A stretch of 64,000 nt of DNA from Geminicoccaceae bacterium (GTDB lineage Bacteria; Pseudomonadota; Alphaproteobacteria; Geminicoccales; Geminicoccaceae): positions 124,001 to 188,000 of the forward strand of contig JACKIN010000006.1 of the NCBI GenBank assembly GCA_020638495.1, given 5' to 3'. The position numbers and the translations under genes were made by a program. The notes beneath the pieces were generated by a model, which was not told the DNA's origin, searched no databases, and saw only the letters and a list, made by a program, of their open reading frames with translations. The stretch's first letter is position 1. The number at the start of each line of letters is the position of its first letter. Shown here one piece after another: positions 1 to 8,445 of the stretch.

Positions 1-1
1 C

Positions 2-106
2 GCCACCCTGGCCATACCGACGGGCATTTTCGACTTCGACATCAACCCGTCCTCCACCGGTCCGACGAAACAGGTCAAAGGTGCCGACGTCGCGAAGACG
101 AGCTGA
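2..106 (+). CDS. Acetamidase/formamidase (FmdA-like), C-terminal end only
   Basis: The window opens inside a reading frame that stops with TGA at 104-106. The 34 visible residues include PTGIFDFDINPS, which resembles the C-terminus of the FmdA acetamidase/formamidase family, enzymes that hydrolyse short amides to ammonia and the acid. The context supports this, because the next two genes are an AmiS/UreI-type channel and an FmdB zinc ribbon, both frequent partners of amidases. The catalytic part lies outside the window, so the family call rests on a short tail plus neighbours. Confidence 0.5.
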   Translation, partial: ATLAIPTGIFDFDINPSSTGPTKQVKGADVAKTS

Positions 107-188
107 TGGCCGCAACGCGCACTTGACATCGAATCGCGCCCCGGCCGGACGAGAGGCTCCGGCCGGGGCGCCCATACGAGGGGCGGTC

Positions 189-701
189 ATGTTGCTCGGC
201 TTTGCCTTGCTCTACGTTGGCGCGGTTCTGTTCCTGAACGGGATCTGGCTTCTGGGAAGGATCGACGACAAGGAAATCGTCGTGATCAACGTCGTCTCGG
301 GTGTCGTCACGCTTTGCGTCGCGCTTTACTGGGCGTTCGGTGCCGGCGCCGACGGCGCCTCGATAAGAGCGGCGGCGCTGACGATCCTGTTCACCACCAC
401 CTATCTCTGGGTGGCTTACAATCGGGTCGTTGCGGTCGACGGACGCGGTCTCGGCTGGTTCAGCCTGTTCGTGGCCATCACCGTTGTGCCCGTCGCCATC
501 CAAGGGCTGTCGTCCGCCCAAACCGTCACGGAAATATGGTTGGGACTGAACTGGGTCATCTGGGCGGTTCTCTGGTTCATGTACTTCCTGCTCCTCGCCC
601 TTCAACGCCCCATTCTCAAGCCCACCGCCCTTTTCACTCTCATGGCCGGCATCCTCACGGGTTGGTTGCCGGGATTCCTCTTGCTGGAAGGAGCCTTGTG
701 A
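189..701 (+). CDS. AmiS/UreI family transporter (short-chain amide/urea channel)
   Basis: A 170-residue integral membrane protein from ATG 189. It is almost entirely hydrophobic, with about six predicted membrane segments, beginning MLLGFALLYVGAVLFLNGIW and carrying the family-like stretch TTYLWVAYNR. AmiS/UreI proteins are proton-gated or facilitative channels for urea and short aliphatic amides in the inner membrane. The frame stays open upstream to 81, but the upstream residues are Arg/Ala-rich and unlike a membrane N-terminus, so 189 is preferred. It lies 82 bases after the FmdA-like stop and just before fmdB, so the three probably form an amide-uptake and hydrolysis operon. Confidence 0.85.
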   Translation: MLLGFALLYVGAVLFLNGIWLLGRIDDKEIVVINVVSGVVTLCVALYWAFGAGADGASIRAAALTILFTTTYLWVAYNRVVAVDGRGLGWFSLFVAITVVPVAIQGLSSAQTVTEIWLGLNWVIWAVLWFMYFLLLALQRPILKPTALFTLMAGILTGWLPGFLLLEGAL

Positions 702-765
702 GGGTGCCTGCCTTCGGCAAGCCATTCTCGAGGCTCCTCCGTCCGCCATCTTCAGGGAGGTTGCG

Positions 766-1065
766 ATGCCGCTCTACAACTATCTTTGCAGCGATTGCGG
801 CCCGTTCGATGCATGGCGGGCGATGGCCGAAGCGGCGCACGACTGCGCTTGCCCAAGCTGCCTCAAGCCCGGCCGCCGCGTGGTGTCGACACCGCATATC
901 AACTCGATGAATGCCAGCCTGCGCCGCGCGCTCGCGCGTTCCGAGCAGAGCAGCAGCGAGCCCAGGATCGTGAAGAAAGCCCATCTCGCGGGCTGCGGTT
1001 GCGCTTTGTGCAAGACCGGGAACAGACGACCCTCGGTCCGCCACAGGTGGATGATCGGTCATTGA
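766..1065 (+). CDS. fmdB: FmdB family zinc-ribbon protein
   Basis: A 99-residue protein with an N-terminal zinc ribbon: Cys8 and Cys11 (LCSDCG) pair with Cys29 and Cys32 (ACPSC). This is the FmdB signature, first described as a putative regulator next to formamidase genes. A second small Cys cluster, GCGCALC, near residue 85 may bind another metal. It follows the AmiS-like gene by 64 bases on the same strand and is probably co-transcribed with it. Its biochemical role is not established; regulation or metal handling for the amidase is an inference from context. Confidence 0.8.
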   Translation: MPLYNYLCSDCGPFDAWRAMAEAAHDCACPSCLKPGRRVVSTPHINSMNASLRRALARSEQSSSEPRIVKKAHLAGCGCALCKTGNRRPSVRHRWMIGH

Positions 1066-1348
1066 TGCAAGCGCGCCGTCAGGCGCGGGTGCCCAGCCTT
1101 CTCGAGAAGGATGGACGCGTCCACCAGATCTTCTGGCGTGGCAATTCGTTGGGCCGACATCCACGGCAGCCTATTCTGGTTGCGGTAGCCCGGATGCGTG
1201 AATTTCGGCGCCACCCCGCACGTCGGCTCCCGCGTTAACGGCACCTGATGCCGTTGCAGGGGCTTCGCCACCCCACCCCCGCGGTTGCGGTGGTGCCGGG
1301 TGTCCGCTAGAGGGTTGGCGGACATTCGTGTGAAAGATTCCGCTCTCC
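1066..1348. other. Intergenic stretch before serS, nothing supported
   Basis: A 283-base gap. Open frames cross it on both strands, but they are Arg/Pro-rich and overlap real genes, so I regard them as composition artefacts. No tRNA, clear terminator or good promoter was recognised. The serS promoter is expected in the last 100 bases. Confidence 0.5.
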
Positions 1349-2638
1349 ATGCATGACGTGAAATGGCTGCGGGAGGACCCGGCGGCGTTCGATGCTGCGC
1401 TGGCGCGGCGCGGGGTGGCGCCGTGCGCGGCAGAGCTGCTGGCGCTCGACAAGGAGTGGCGGGCGCTGGAGACGCGGGTCCAGGAGGACCAGGCGCTCCG
1501 CAACCGGCTCTCGAAGGAGATCGGCCAGCGGCGCGGGCCGGATGGCAAGCCGCCGGCGGAGCTGCTCGACCAGGTGACGCAGCTCAAGGATCTGCTCAGG
1601 ATCCGCGAAGCGAAGCTGGAGCAGGTGCGCCAGGCCCTCGACGAGCGGCTGATGGAGCTGCCGAACGCGCTCCTGCCCGAGGTGCCGGACGGGCCGGACG
1701 AGAGCTTCAACCGCGAGGAGCGGCGCTGGGGGACCTTGCGGAACTTCGGCTTCGAGCCCCGGGCGCACGAGGAGCTGGGCGCCGGGCTCGGCATGGATTT
1801 CGAGGCGGCGGCGAAGCTCAGTGGCGCGCGCTTCGTGGTGCTCCGGGGCCAGCTCGCCCGGCTCGAGCGGGCGATCGGCCAGTTCCTCCTCGACCTGCAG
1901 ACGGAAAAGCACGGCTACACCGAGGTGGCGGTGCCGCTCCTGGTGCGCGACGCGGCGCTCTTCGGCACGGGGCAGTTGCCGAAGTTCGCCGAGGACCAGT
2001 TCAGGACGACCGACGGTCGCTGGCTGATCCCGACGGCCGAGGTGCCGCTCACCAACCTCGTGGCCGGCCTGATCCTGGACGAGACGGAGCTGCCCTTCCG
2101 CTTCACGGCGCTGACCCCCTGCTTTCGCTCGGAGGCGGGGGCGGCGGGCAAGGACACGCGCGGCATGATCCGCCAGCACCAGTTCAGCAAGGTGGAGCTG
2201 GTGAGCATCACCACGCCGGAGCAGTCGGCGGACGAGCACGAGCGGATGACCGCTTGCGCCGCGGCGGCGCTGGAGGCGCTGGAGCTGCCCTATCGGGTGA
2301 TGACGCTGGCCGCGGGCGACACCGGCTTCGGGGCACGGCGGACCTACGACCTCGAGGTCTGGCTGCCCGGGCAGGGGGCCTATCGCGAGATCTCGTCCTG
2401 CTCGGTCTGCGGCGACTTCCAGGCGCGACGGATGAACGCGCGCTGTCGGCCGAAGGGCGAGCGGCAGACGCGCTTCGTGCATACCCTCAACGGCTCGGGG
2501 CTGGCGGTCGGCCGCACGCTGATCGCGGTGCTCGAGAACTATCAGGAGGCCGATGGCAGCATCACGCTGCCCTTGGCGCTTCGGCCCTATATGGGCGGCA
2601 TGGAACGGATGATCGCCAATGCTCAAGCCACCGGGTAA
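1349..2638 (+). CDS. serS: Serine--tRNA ligase
   Basis: A 429-residue class II aminoacyl-tRNA synthetase that charges tRNA-Ser (and tRNA-Sec where present) in the cytoplasm. The N-terminal ~110 residues form the long coiled-coil tRNA-binding arm. The catalytic domain shows motif 2 near residues 258-275 (FRSEAGAAGKDTRGMIRQHQ) and motif 3 near 380-395 (GSGLAVGRTLIAVLEN). The start MHDVKWLREDP matches alphaproteobacterial SerS N-termini, and the length is normal. The 3' end overlaps surE by 20 bases, the usual alphaproteobacterial serS-surE arrangement, which implies translational coupling. Confidence 0.98.
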   Translation: MHDVKWLREDPAAFDAALARRGVAPCAAELLALDKEWRALETRVQEDQALRNRLSKEIGQRRGPDGKPPAELLDQVTQLKDLLRIREAKLEQVRQALDERLMELPNALLPEVPDGPDESFNREERRWGTLRNFGFEPRAHEELGAGLGMDFEAAAKLSGARFVVLRGQLARLERAIGQFLLDLQTEKHGYTEVAVPLLVRDAALFGTGQLPKFAEDQFRTTDGRWLIPTAEVPLTNLVAGLILDETELPFRFTALTPCFRSEAGAAGKDTRGMIRQHQFSKVELVSITTPEQSADEHERMTACAAAALEALELPYRVMTLAAGDTGFGARRTYDLEVWLPGQGAYREISSCSVCGDFQARRMNARCRPKGERQTRFVHTLNGSGLAVGRTLIAVLENYQEADGSITLPLALRPYMGGMERMIANAQATG

Positions 2639-3407
2639 GAAGCCCCGCATCCTCGTCACCAACGACGACGGGATCAATGCCCCCGGCCTCAAGGTCATGG
2701 AGGCGATCGCCCGCGAGATCTCGGACGAGGTCTGGGTGGTGGCGCCAGAGATCAACCACAGCGGCGCCGGCCACTCGCTGACGCTGCGCCGGCCGTTGCG
2801 CACGCGGCGGCTCTCCGAGCGGCATTACGCGGTCGATGGCACGCCGACCGACTGCGTGCTGCTGGCGCTGCAGAACATCCTCGAGGACAAGGCGATCAAC
2901 CTCGTCCTCTCGGGCGTCAATCACGGCCACAATCTCGGCGAGGACGTGACCTATTCCGGCACGATCGCCGCCTGCATGGAGGCGACGCTCCTGCAGGTGC
3001 CGGCGATCGCCTTCTCGCAGGCCTGCCACGAGCGGCATCCGGTCAAGTGGAAGACGGCGGAGCAGTGGGCACCCGGTGTGATTCGCCCCATGCTGTCAAT
3101 GGAATGGCCGACCGACGTGCTGGTCAACCTCAATTTCCCCGATGTGGTCGCCGGCAGCGTCAAGGGCGTGAAGGTGACCCGGCAGGGCAAGTCGAAGATC
3201 GGCGACGAGCTCATCGAGCGCATCGACCCGCGCGGCGAACCCTATGTCTGGATTGGCCTTTCCCGCGACGAGGCGGAGCATGCCGACGACACGGACGTGT
3301 TCGCGGTGCGGGCCGGCTGGGTCTCGGTGACGCCCATCCAGCTCGACATGACGCATCGCGAGAGCTTCGCCAAGCTCACCAAGCTCCTTCAATCACAGCA
3401 AGAATAG
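2619..3407 (+). CDS. surE: 5'/3'-nucleotidase SurE
   Basis: A 262-residue metal-dependent nucleoside monophosphatase of the SurE family, cytoplasmic, active on 5'/3'-nucleotides and short polyphosphate in characterised members. The metal-binding NDDG motif is at residues 15-18, followed by the family motifs NHSGAGHSLT, DGTPTDCV and SGVNHGHNLGEDV. The start overlaps the end of serS, so the pair is an operon. In many proteobacteria pcm (isoaspartyl methyltransferase) follows surE; here it is absent and the NlpD-like gene comes next. Confidence 0.97.
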   Translation: MLKPPGKKPRILVTNDDGINAPGLKVMEAIAREISDEVWVVAPEINHSGAGHSLTLRRPLRTRRLSERHYAVDGTPTDCVLLALQNILEDKAINLVLSGVNHGHNLGEDVTYSGTIAACMEATLLQVPAIAFSQACHERHPVKWKTAEQWAPGVIRPMLSMEWPTDVLVNLNFPDVVAGSVKGVKVTRQGKSKIGDELIERIDPRGEPYVWIGLSRDEAEHADDTDVFAVRAGWVSVTPIQLDMTHRESFAKLTKLLQSQQE

Positions 3408-3412
3408 GCGCA

Positions 3413-3443
3413 ACCTCGCCCGGCTTCTGAAGCCCGGGAAGGT
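3413..3443 (+). terminator. Imperfect hairpin after surE (possible terminator or attenuator)
   Basis: Two 15-base arms, 3413-3427 and 3429-3443, are complementary at about 12 of 15 positions, just after the surE stop. No T-run follows, so intrinsic termination would be weak. It may only attenuate read-through into the nlpD-like gene. Confidence 0.3.
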
Positions 3444-3551
3444 CGCGTTCTACTGCAGAGTGCTTGGCGCTCGGTACCATCTTGTGCCGGAACCGCGAAT
3501 TGCTGCCCTGAATTCTTGCATGCCACTGCTGTTTTCAGCTAGTTGTGGGGC

Positions 3552-4712
3552 ATGTGGTGGGGCCTGCGCGCAATTTGCTGTCGGGGACGTCGCGGCCGGT
3601 CGGCCGCGACGCTTCCCGTCCTTTTTTCACTCCTCGGAATGGCGGGCTGCACGGCATACCAGCCCGTGCACTGGGGCGGGGTGGTGCCCTGGGAGAACGC
3701 CAGGAAGGCGATCTACGCCGACAATGGCGAGACCTCGCGGATGGTGCCCGAGAATGGCCGGCATGTGGTCATGCCGGGCGAGACGGTGAGCGGCCTCGCC
3801 GAGCTCTATCACGTCGGCATGGTCGATCTCGTGGCGCTGAACGGGCTCTCGGCACCCTACACGATCTATGTGGGCCAGGTGCTGCGCCTGCCGCGGCCCG
3901 GCGAGACGGCGATCGCGGCCCGCAACCCGGCGCGGGGTGCGCCGGTCCAGGCGGCTTCGGCCCCGCCTTCGGGCGGCCCGACGCACACCGTGGTCAGGGG
4001 CGACAGCCTGGCACGGATCGCGGCGGCGAACCGCGTCGGGCTCGGCGACGTGATCGCCCTCAATCCCGGCATCGACCCGGACCGGCTCATGGTCGGCACA
4101 CGGGTGCGGCTGCCGGGCGGGAGCGGGCCGCAGACCGCCGTGGCGGCACGGGCGGCGCCCGCGTCCGATCGAACGGTCGCGGCCGCACCCGCGGCTCGGC
4201 CCCAGGTGGTGCCCGTGGCGACGCGGCCGGCAGCACCGGCAGCGGCCGAGCAGGCGGCGCGCCAGCGCGATCTCGCGGCCGTGGCGGCACCGGCCTTGTC
4301 GGGGGCGGGCTTCATCTGGCCGCTCGAGAGCGGCACGGTCATCAGCCGCTTCGGCAGCAAGCCGGACGGCCGGCAGAACGACGGCATCAACATCGCGGCC
4401 CCGGCCGGCAGCCTCGTGCGGGCCACCGAGAACGGCCTCGTCGTCTATGCCGGCGAGGATCTCGCCGCCTTCGGGCGGATGCTGCTGGTGCGGCATGCCG
4501 ACGGTTATCTCTCGGCCTATGCCCACAACGACACGCTGCTCGTGGCGCGCGGCGACGTCGTCCAGCGCGGCCAGCCGCTGGCCAAGGTCGGCACCAGCGG
4601 CGAGGTGGTCGAGCCGCAGCTCCATTTCGAGATCAGGCGCGGCAAGGCGCCGATCGATCCTTTGAAGATGCTGCGCGACGGCTCGGTGGAGATCGCCCAG
4701 CGGAGCGAGTGA
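3552..4712 (+). CDS. nlpD: NlpD-like LysM / degenerate M23 lipoprotein
   Basis: 386 residues from ATG 3552 (an in-frame TTG at 3543 is an alternative). A Arg-rich N-region and hydrophobic stretch end in a lipobox, LLGMAGC, with Cys33 as the lipidated residue. Two LysM repeats follow (about residues 70-115 and 145-190), then a low-complexity Ala/Pro/Arg linker, then a C-terminal LytM/M23 domain. The first zinc-ligand position reads NDGINI rather than the HxGxD type of active enzymes, while YAHND and LHFEIR persist. Such degenerate M23 domains are typical of NlpD/EnvC amidase activators. It probably acts in cell separation or septal peptidoglycan remodelling. Position after surE matches the surE-nlpD synteny. 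Confidence 0.85.
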   Translation: MWWGLRAICCRGRRGRSAATLPVLFSLLGMAGCTAYQPVHWGGVVPWENARKAIYADNGETSRMVPENGRHVVMPGETVSGLAELYHVGMVDLVALNGLSAPYTIYVGQVLRLPRPGETAIAARNPARGAPVQAASAPPSGGPTHTVVRGDSLARIAAANRVGLGDVIALNPGIDPDRLMVGTRVRLPGGSGPQTAVAARAAPASDRTVAAAPAARPQVVPVATRPAAPAAAEQAARQRDLAAVAAPALSGAGFIWPLESGTVISRFGSKPDGRQNDGINIAAPAGSLVRATENGLVVYAGEDLAAFGRMLLVRHADGYLSAYAHNDTLLVARGDVVQRGQPLAKVGTSGEVVEPQLHFEIRRGKAPIDPLKMLRDGSVEIAQRSE

Positions 4713-4722
4713 GCGCCAGCGC

Positions 4723-7158
4723 TCAGCCGCGCGCGAGGCCCGGGCGCCAGGGGGTGGCTCGAAGCGGGTCCTCTGGCCATGGGTGCTTCGGGTAGCGGCC
4801 GCGGAGGTCCTTGCGGACCAGGGCATAGGAGCCCCGCCAGAAGCCCGGCAGGTCGTCGGTCACCTGGATCGGCCGGCCGGCCGGCGAGAGCAGGGCGAGG
4901 CGAAGCGGGCGGCTGGCAGCAACCGTCGGATGGCTGTCGAGGCCGAGCAGCTCCTGCAGGCGGCAGGCGATGGCCGGCGGATCACTGTTGTAGTCGATGG
5001 CGAGGGTGCTGCCGAGCGGGGTCGTCCAGTGGGTCGGCGCCAGGCGGTCGAGCCGGCTTCTGCTGGCCGGGTCGAGGCGGGCGAGGAGGGCCCGGGCGAG
5101 GCTCGCCGGGTCGAGCTCGGCCAGTCGGCGGATGCCGGCGAGCCAGGGGGCGAGCCAGAGCCCGAGCTCGGCGAGCAGGGTCGCTTCGTCGACCGGGGGC
5201 CAGGCATCGGGCTCGATCCGCGCCAGCCAGGCGAGCCTCTGGCGCAGCGCCTCGGTCGATCCTGACCAGGGCAGGATTGCCAGGCCCTGGCGGCGGATGG
5301 CGTCGAGCAGGACCGGCAGCGCCTCGTCGTCGCTGACCGCGACCGGGCGGCGGGCCAGCACCAGCGCACCGAGCCGCGCCTGCCCCTCGGCCTGGATGGC
5401 GCCGCGCTCGGCATCGAAGGCGACGGTGCGGCTGGCGGTCACGCGATGGCCGGCGAGGCGGTCGAGGTCGTCTTTGGCGAGGCCGGCGGCGAGGCGGACG
5501 CGGGCGTCGCTGCCGGCATCCTCGCTCTCGGCGACGACGAGGAAGTCGAACGGATCGAGCTCCGGGGCCGCGACGAGGCGGGCACCCCTGCCGTTGACGA
5601 GGCGCAGCTCGGCCCCTCCCTTGCGGCGGCGCTGGGCGATGCGGTCGGGGAAGGCGAGCGCGGCGCAGAGCCCGGCCATTGCCGGGTCGGGCGGGGTTTC
5701 GGCGACGCCCAGCCGCCGGGCGAGCTGGCGGGCCGTGCGGCGGAGCGTCGGCGGTGCCTCGGGCCAGCGGGCCAGGCGGTCGGCGAGGTCGGGGCCGAGC
5801 CGGCCGGACCAGGGATCGCGCTCGCCGAGCAGGGCGGCCAGCGCCAGGGCGGTGCCGACGGCTTCGTGGCGGGCGGCTTCGAGCAGCATGTGGGCGAGAC
5901 GGGGGTGGACGGGCAAGGCCGCCATGGCGCGGCCGTGCGGTGTCGGATCACCGCCTTCGTCCAGGGCATCGAGGGCCATGAGGAGATCGCGGGCGGCGCG
6001 CCAGGCGCTTTCGGGCGGGGCGGTCGGCATGGCGAGGCCGTCGGGCGTGCGCACGCCCCAGATGGCGAGCTCGAGCACCAGGGGCGCCAGATCGGCCTCG
6101 GCGATCTCCGGCGGATCGGCGGGGGCGAGGCCCAGCGTCTCGGCCTCGGGCCAGAGGCGCCAGGCGTGGCCGGGACCGAGCCGGCCGGCGCGGCCGCTGC
6201 GCTGGTCGGCGCTGGCCCGGCTGACGCGGACGGTCTCGAGCCGGCTCATGCCGGTGCGCGGGCTGTAGCGGCTGCGCCGGGCGAGGCCGGCATCGACGAC
6301 GCTGCCGATGCCCTCGATGGTGAGGCTGGTCTCGGCGATGTTGGTGGCGAGCACGACCTTGCGCCGGCCGGGCGACGGGCGGAGCGCCGCGTCCTGCCGG
6401 GCGCGCGGCAAGGCACCGTGCAGCTTGTGGATCTCGGCCGGCGTGCCGGCGAGCTCGCCCGCGATCCGCTCGATCTCGCGCGCACCCGGCAGAAAGACGA
6501 GGACGTCGCCGGGCTGGCGGTCGAGGGCGGTGCGCGCCGCCTCGGCCGGGCCCGTGCCTGGAAGATGGTGCAGGGCGACGGGGTGCTGGCGGCCGGTGGC
6601 GCGAATGATCGGCGCGTCGTCGAGGAAGCCCGAGACGGCTTCGGCGTCGAGCGTGGCGGACATGACGAGGAGGCGGAGGTCGGGGCGGAGCGAGCTTCGC
6701 ACCTCGCGGGCGAGGGCGAGGCCGAGATCGGCGTCGAGCGAGCGCTCGTGGAACTCGTCGAAGATCACGAGGCCGACCCCGTCGAGCCCCGGATCGGCCT
6801 GGAGGCGGCGGACGAAGAGGCCTTCGGTGACCACCTCGAGGCGGGTGGCGGAGCTGGTCCGACGCTCGAAGCGCATGGCGTAGCCGACTGTTTCGCCGAC
6901 CTTCTCGCCCAGCAGCTCGGCCATGCGCTCGGCCGCCTGGCGGGTGGCGAGGCGGCGCGGCTCGAGCATCAGGATCGAGCCGCCGGCGAGCCAGGGCTCG
7001 GCCTGCAGCAGGAGCGGGACGAGCGTGGTCTTGCCGGAGCCGGGCGGTGCGGTCAGGACGGCCATGCCGGCGTCGGCCAGGGTCCGACGCAGGGCGGGGA
7101 GGGCCTCGGCGACCGGCAGGCTGCGTGCCGCCTCGCGCAGTTGCGGGGCCTCGCTCAA
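4723..7158 (-). CDS. hrpB: ATP-dependent helicase HrpB
   Basis: 811 residues, a DEAH-box RNA helicase-like protein. Visible motifs: Walker A APPGSGKTT (Lys43), DEFHERS (motif II), SATLD (motif III), NIAETSLTI and QRSGRAGR (motif VI), then the long HrpB C-terminal domain. The frame runs open upstream to 7869, but homology begins at SEAPQLREAA. The best start is TTG at 7158, which overlaps the stop of the upstream gene as TTGA, giving a length equal to usual HrpB. This indicates translational coupling. The cellular role of HrpB is poorly defined in bacteria. Confidence 0.93.
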   Translation of the reverse strand: MSEAPQLREAARSLPVAEALPALRRTLADAGMAVLTAPPGSGKTTLVPLLLQAEPWLAGGSILMLEPRRLATRQAAERMAELLGEKVGETVGYAMRFERRTSSATRLEVVTEGLFVRRLQADPGLDGVGLVIFDEFHERSLDADLGLALAREVRSSLRPDLRLLVMSATLDAEAVSGFLDDAPIIRATGRQHPVALHHLPGTGPAEAARTALDRQPGDVLVFLPGAREIERIAGELAGTPAEIHKLHGALPRARQDAALRPSPGRRKVVLATNIAETSLTIEGIGSVVDAGLARRSRYSPRTGMSRLETVRVSRASADQRSGRAGRLGPGHAWRLWPEAETLGLAPADPPEIAEADLAPLVLELAIWGVRTPDGLAMPTAPPESAWRAARDLLMALDALDEGGDPTPHGRAMAALPVHPRLAHMLLEAARHEAVGTALALAALLGERDPWSGRLGPDLADRLARWPEAPPTLRRTARQLARRLGVAETPPDPAMAGLCAALAFPDRIAQRRRKGGAELRLVNGRGARLVAAPELDPFDFLVVAESEDAGSDARVRLAAGLAKDDLDRLAGHRVTASRTVAFDAERGAIQAEGQARLGALVLARRPVAVSDDEALPVLLDAIRRQGLAILPWSGSTEALRQRLAWLARIEPDAWPPVDEATLLAELGLWLAPWLAGIRRLAELDPASLARALLARLDPASRSRLDRLAPTHWTTPLGSTLAIDYNSDPPAIACRLQELLGLDSHPTVAASRPLRLALLSPAGRPIQVTDDLPGFWRGSYALVRKDLRGRYPKHPWPEDPLRATPWRPGLARG

Positions 7159-7793
7159 GAGGCCGGCATCACAAGAGGTTGCGGCAGGTCGTCGAGCTGC
7201 GAGAGGAGCTGTCCGGCGGTGATCACGCCGCTCGGGTCGACGGCGACACCGGCCGTGGCGAGCTGGCGGGCGGTCCAGCTGTTGCAGGTGTTGAAGAGGC
7301 TGAAGCGGCCGGTGGCGGGGTAGAAGCGGCTTGCCGGGTCGAGGCCGGGGCGGGGGCTCGCCGGTCGCTGGAAGGAGGCGTCGAGGGCCCGGAGGAGGGC
7401 CGCGAGGCCGGCGGCGGTGAGGTCGATCTCGACGACGGTGCGTCCCTGGCCGGGCTCGGGCCGATACACATGGCCGGTCACGTGCAGCACCGCCGGGCCG
7501 CCGGCGAAGGCGGCGCGGAGGACGGCGCCGGGGGGCGGGTCGGGCATGGGGTAGTAGGCGGCGTCGCCCCAGCCGAGCTCCAGATGGCGTGCGGCCGGAA
7601 AGTCCGCCCGTTCCGGCAGGACGCCCGGGGTGAGGGCGGCGACCGGCACGACGATGCCGGTGTGCCAGCCATTGGCGGTGACCTGGATGGTGGTGGCAGC
7701 ACCCAGTGCCGCGGTCGCCGGCGGCGGCTCGGGCAGGGCCGGCCCGCAGGCGGCGAGCCAGACGAGCGCCAGGGATGCCGCGCGAATGCTCAA
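7155..7793 (-). CDS. DUF2459/TIGR02117-type secreted protein
   Basis: 212 residues with a short signal or lipoprotein-like N-terminus (LALVWLAACG, possible lipobox with Cys16). The body matches the DUF2459 pattern: NGWHTGIVVP, LELGWGDAAYYP and FNTCNSWTARQL with a conserved Cys. Family members are uncharacterised and have been found near polyhydroxyalkanoate or envelope genes; the Cys and His motifs suggest a hydrolase-like fold, but no activity is known to me. It overlaps the regulator upstream (ATGA at 7790-7793) and hrpB downstream (TTGA), so three genes form one operon. Confidence 0.75.
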   Translation of the reverse strand: MSIRAASLALVWLAACGPALPEPPPATAALGAATTIQVTANGWHTGIVVPVAALTPGVLPERADFPAARHLELGWGDAAYYPMPDPPPGAVLRAAFAGGPAVLHVTGHVYRPEPGQGRTVVEIDLTAAGLAALLRALDASFQRPASPRPGLDPASRFYPATGRFSLFNTCNSWTARQLATAGVAVDPSGVITAGQLLSQLDDLPQPLVMPAS

Positions 7794-8374
7794 GCGTCCT
7801 GCAGCACGGAGCGGCGCAGCCGGCGGCGCAGGCCGGCCCGGCTTCGCGCCTGCCCTTCGCTCCGGTCACGGGCCCACTGGGCGAGCGTGGCCAGCAGGAC
7901 GAGGGTGAGCGTCACCTCCTGCGCCTGTCGGCGGCGGCCGTCGCCGGCGAGGCGGGCGACGTCGAGGATGTCGTGGACGAGGCGGGAGAGGGAGAAGACG
8001 AGCGGCACCCAGTGCTGCGGATGCGAGGGATAGAGCTTGCCTTTGAGCATCTGCAGCGTGGCCCGGCGATGCGGCTCGAGGGCGTCGAGCCAGCGCTCGA
8101 TGGCGACGGCGAGGCGCTCGGGGCCGGTGCGGCCGGCGAGGTCCGCCTCGGGCGTGGCCAGGAGCGCTGCGCGTGCCCGGTCGAACCAGCAATCCGCGAT
8201 GGCGTCGACGTCGCGAAACCGGGCGCCGATCCGCTCCAGCGGCAGGCCCGTCCGGTCGGCGATGCGGTGCAGGCGAACGGCCGGCCAGCCCTCCGCTTCG
8301 GCGATGTCGAGGGCCGCCGTCACCACCTCGCCTTCGATGTCGTCCGTCTTGCGCGCCACGCCCGGCTCCGCCAC
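7790..8374 (-). CDS. TetR/AcrR-like (or COQ9-like) regulator
   Basis: 194 residues. The N-terminal ~50 residues form a TetR-type helix-turn-helix (VVTAALDIAEAEGWPAVRLH, then a recognition-helix region), and the rest is an all-helical C-terminal domain with LERWLDALEPHR-like helices. The overall pattern also resembles COQ9-type TetR-fold proteins, which bind lipids rather than DNA, so either role is possible. It is the first gene of a three-gene minus-strand operon and lies divergent to the glpQ-like gene across a 71-base gap, where it could autoregulate. Target unknown. Confidence 0.65.
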   Translation of the reverse strand: MAEPGVARKTDDIEGEVVTAALDIAEAEGWPAVRLHRIADRTGLPLERIGARFRDVDAIADCWFDRARAALLATPEADLAGRTGPERLAVAIERWLDALEPHRRATLQMLKGKLYPSHPQHWVPLVFSLSRLVHDILDVARLAGDGRRRQAQEVTLTLVLLATLAQWARDRSEGQARSRAGLRRRLRRSVLQDA

Positions 8375-8445
8375 TTCCTGTTTCAGACCATGTTGGCCAG
8401 TCTACACCGGATTGGCGGACGGGGCAGGGCCTGAAGGAGGCGGCG

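Noticed and set aside
7159..7869. Extension of the hrpB frame far upstream
   Set aside because: It overlaps the DUF2459 gene and is Arg/Pro/Gly-rich; the TTGA overlap and normal HrpB length point to a start at 7158.
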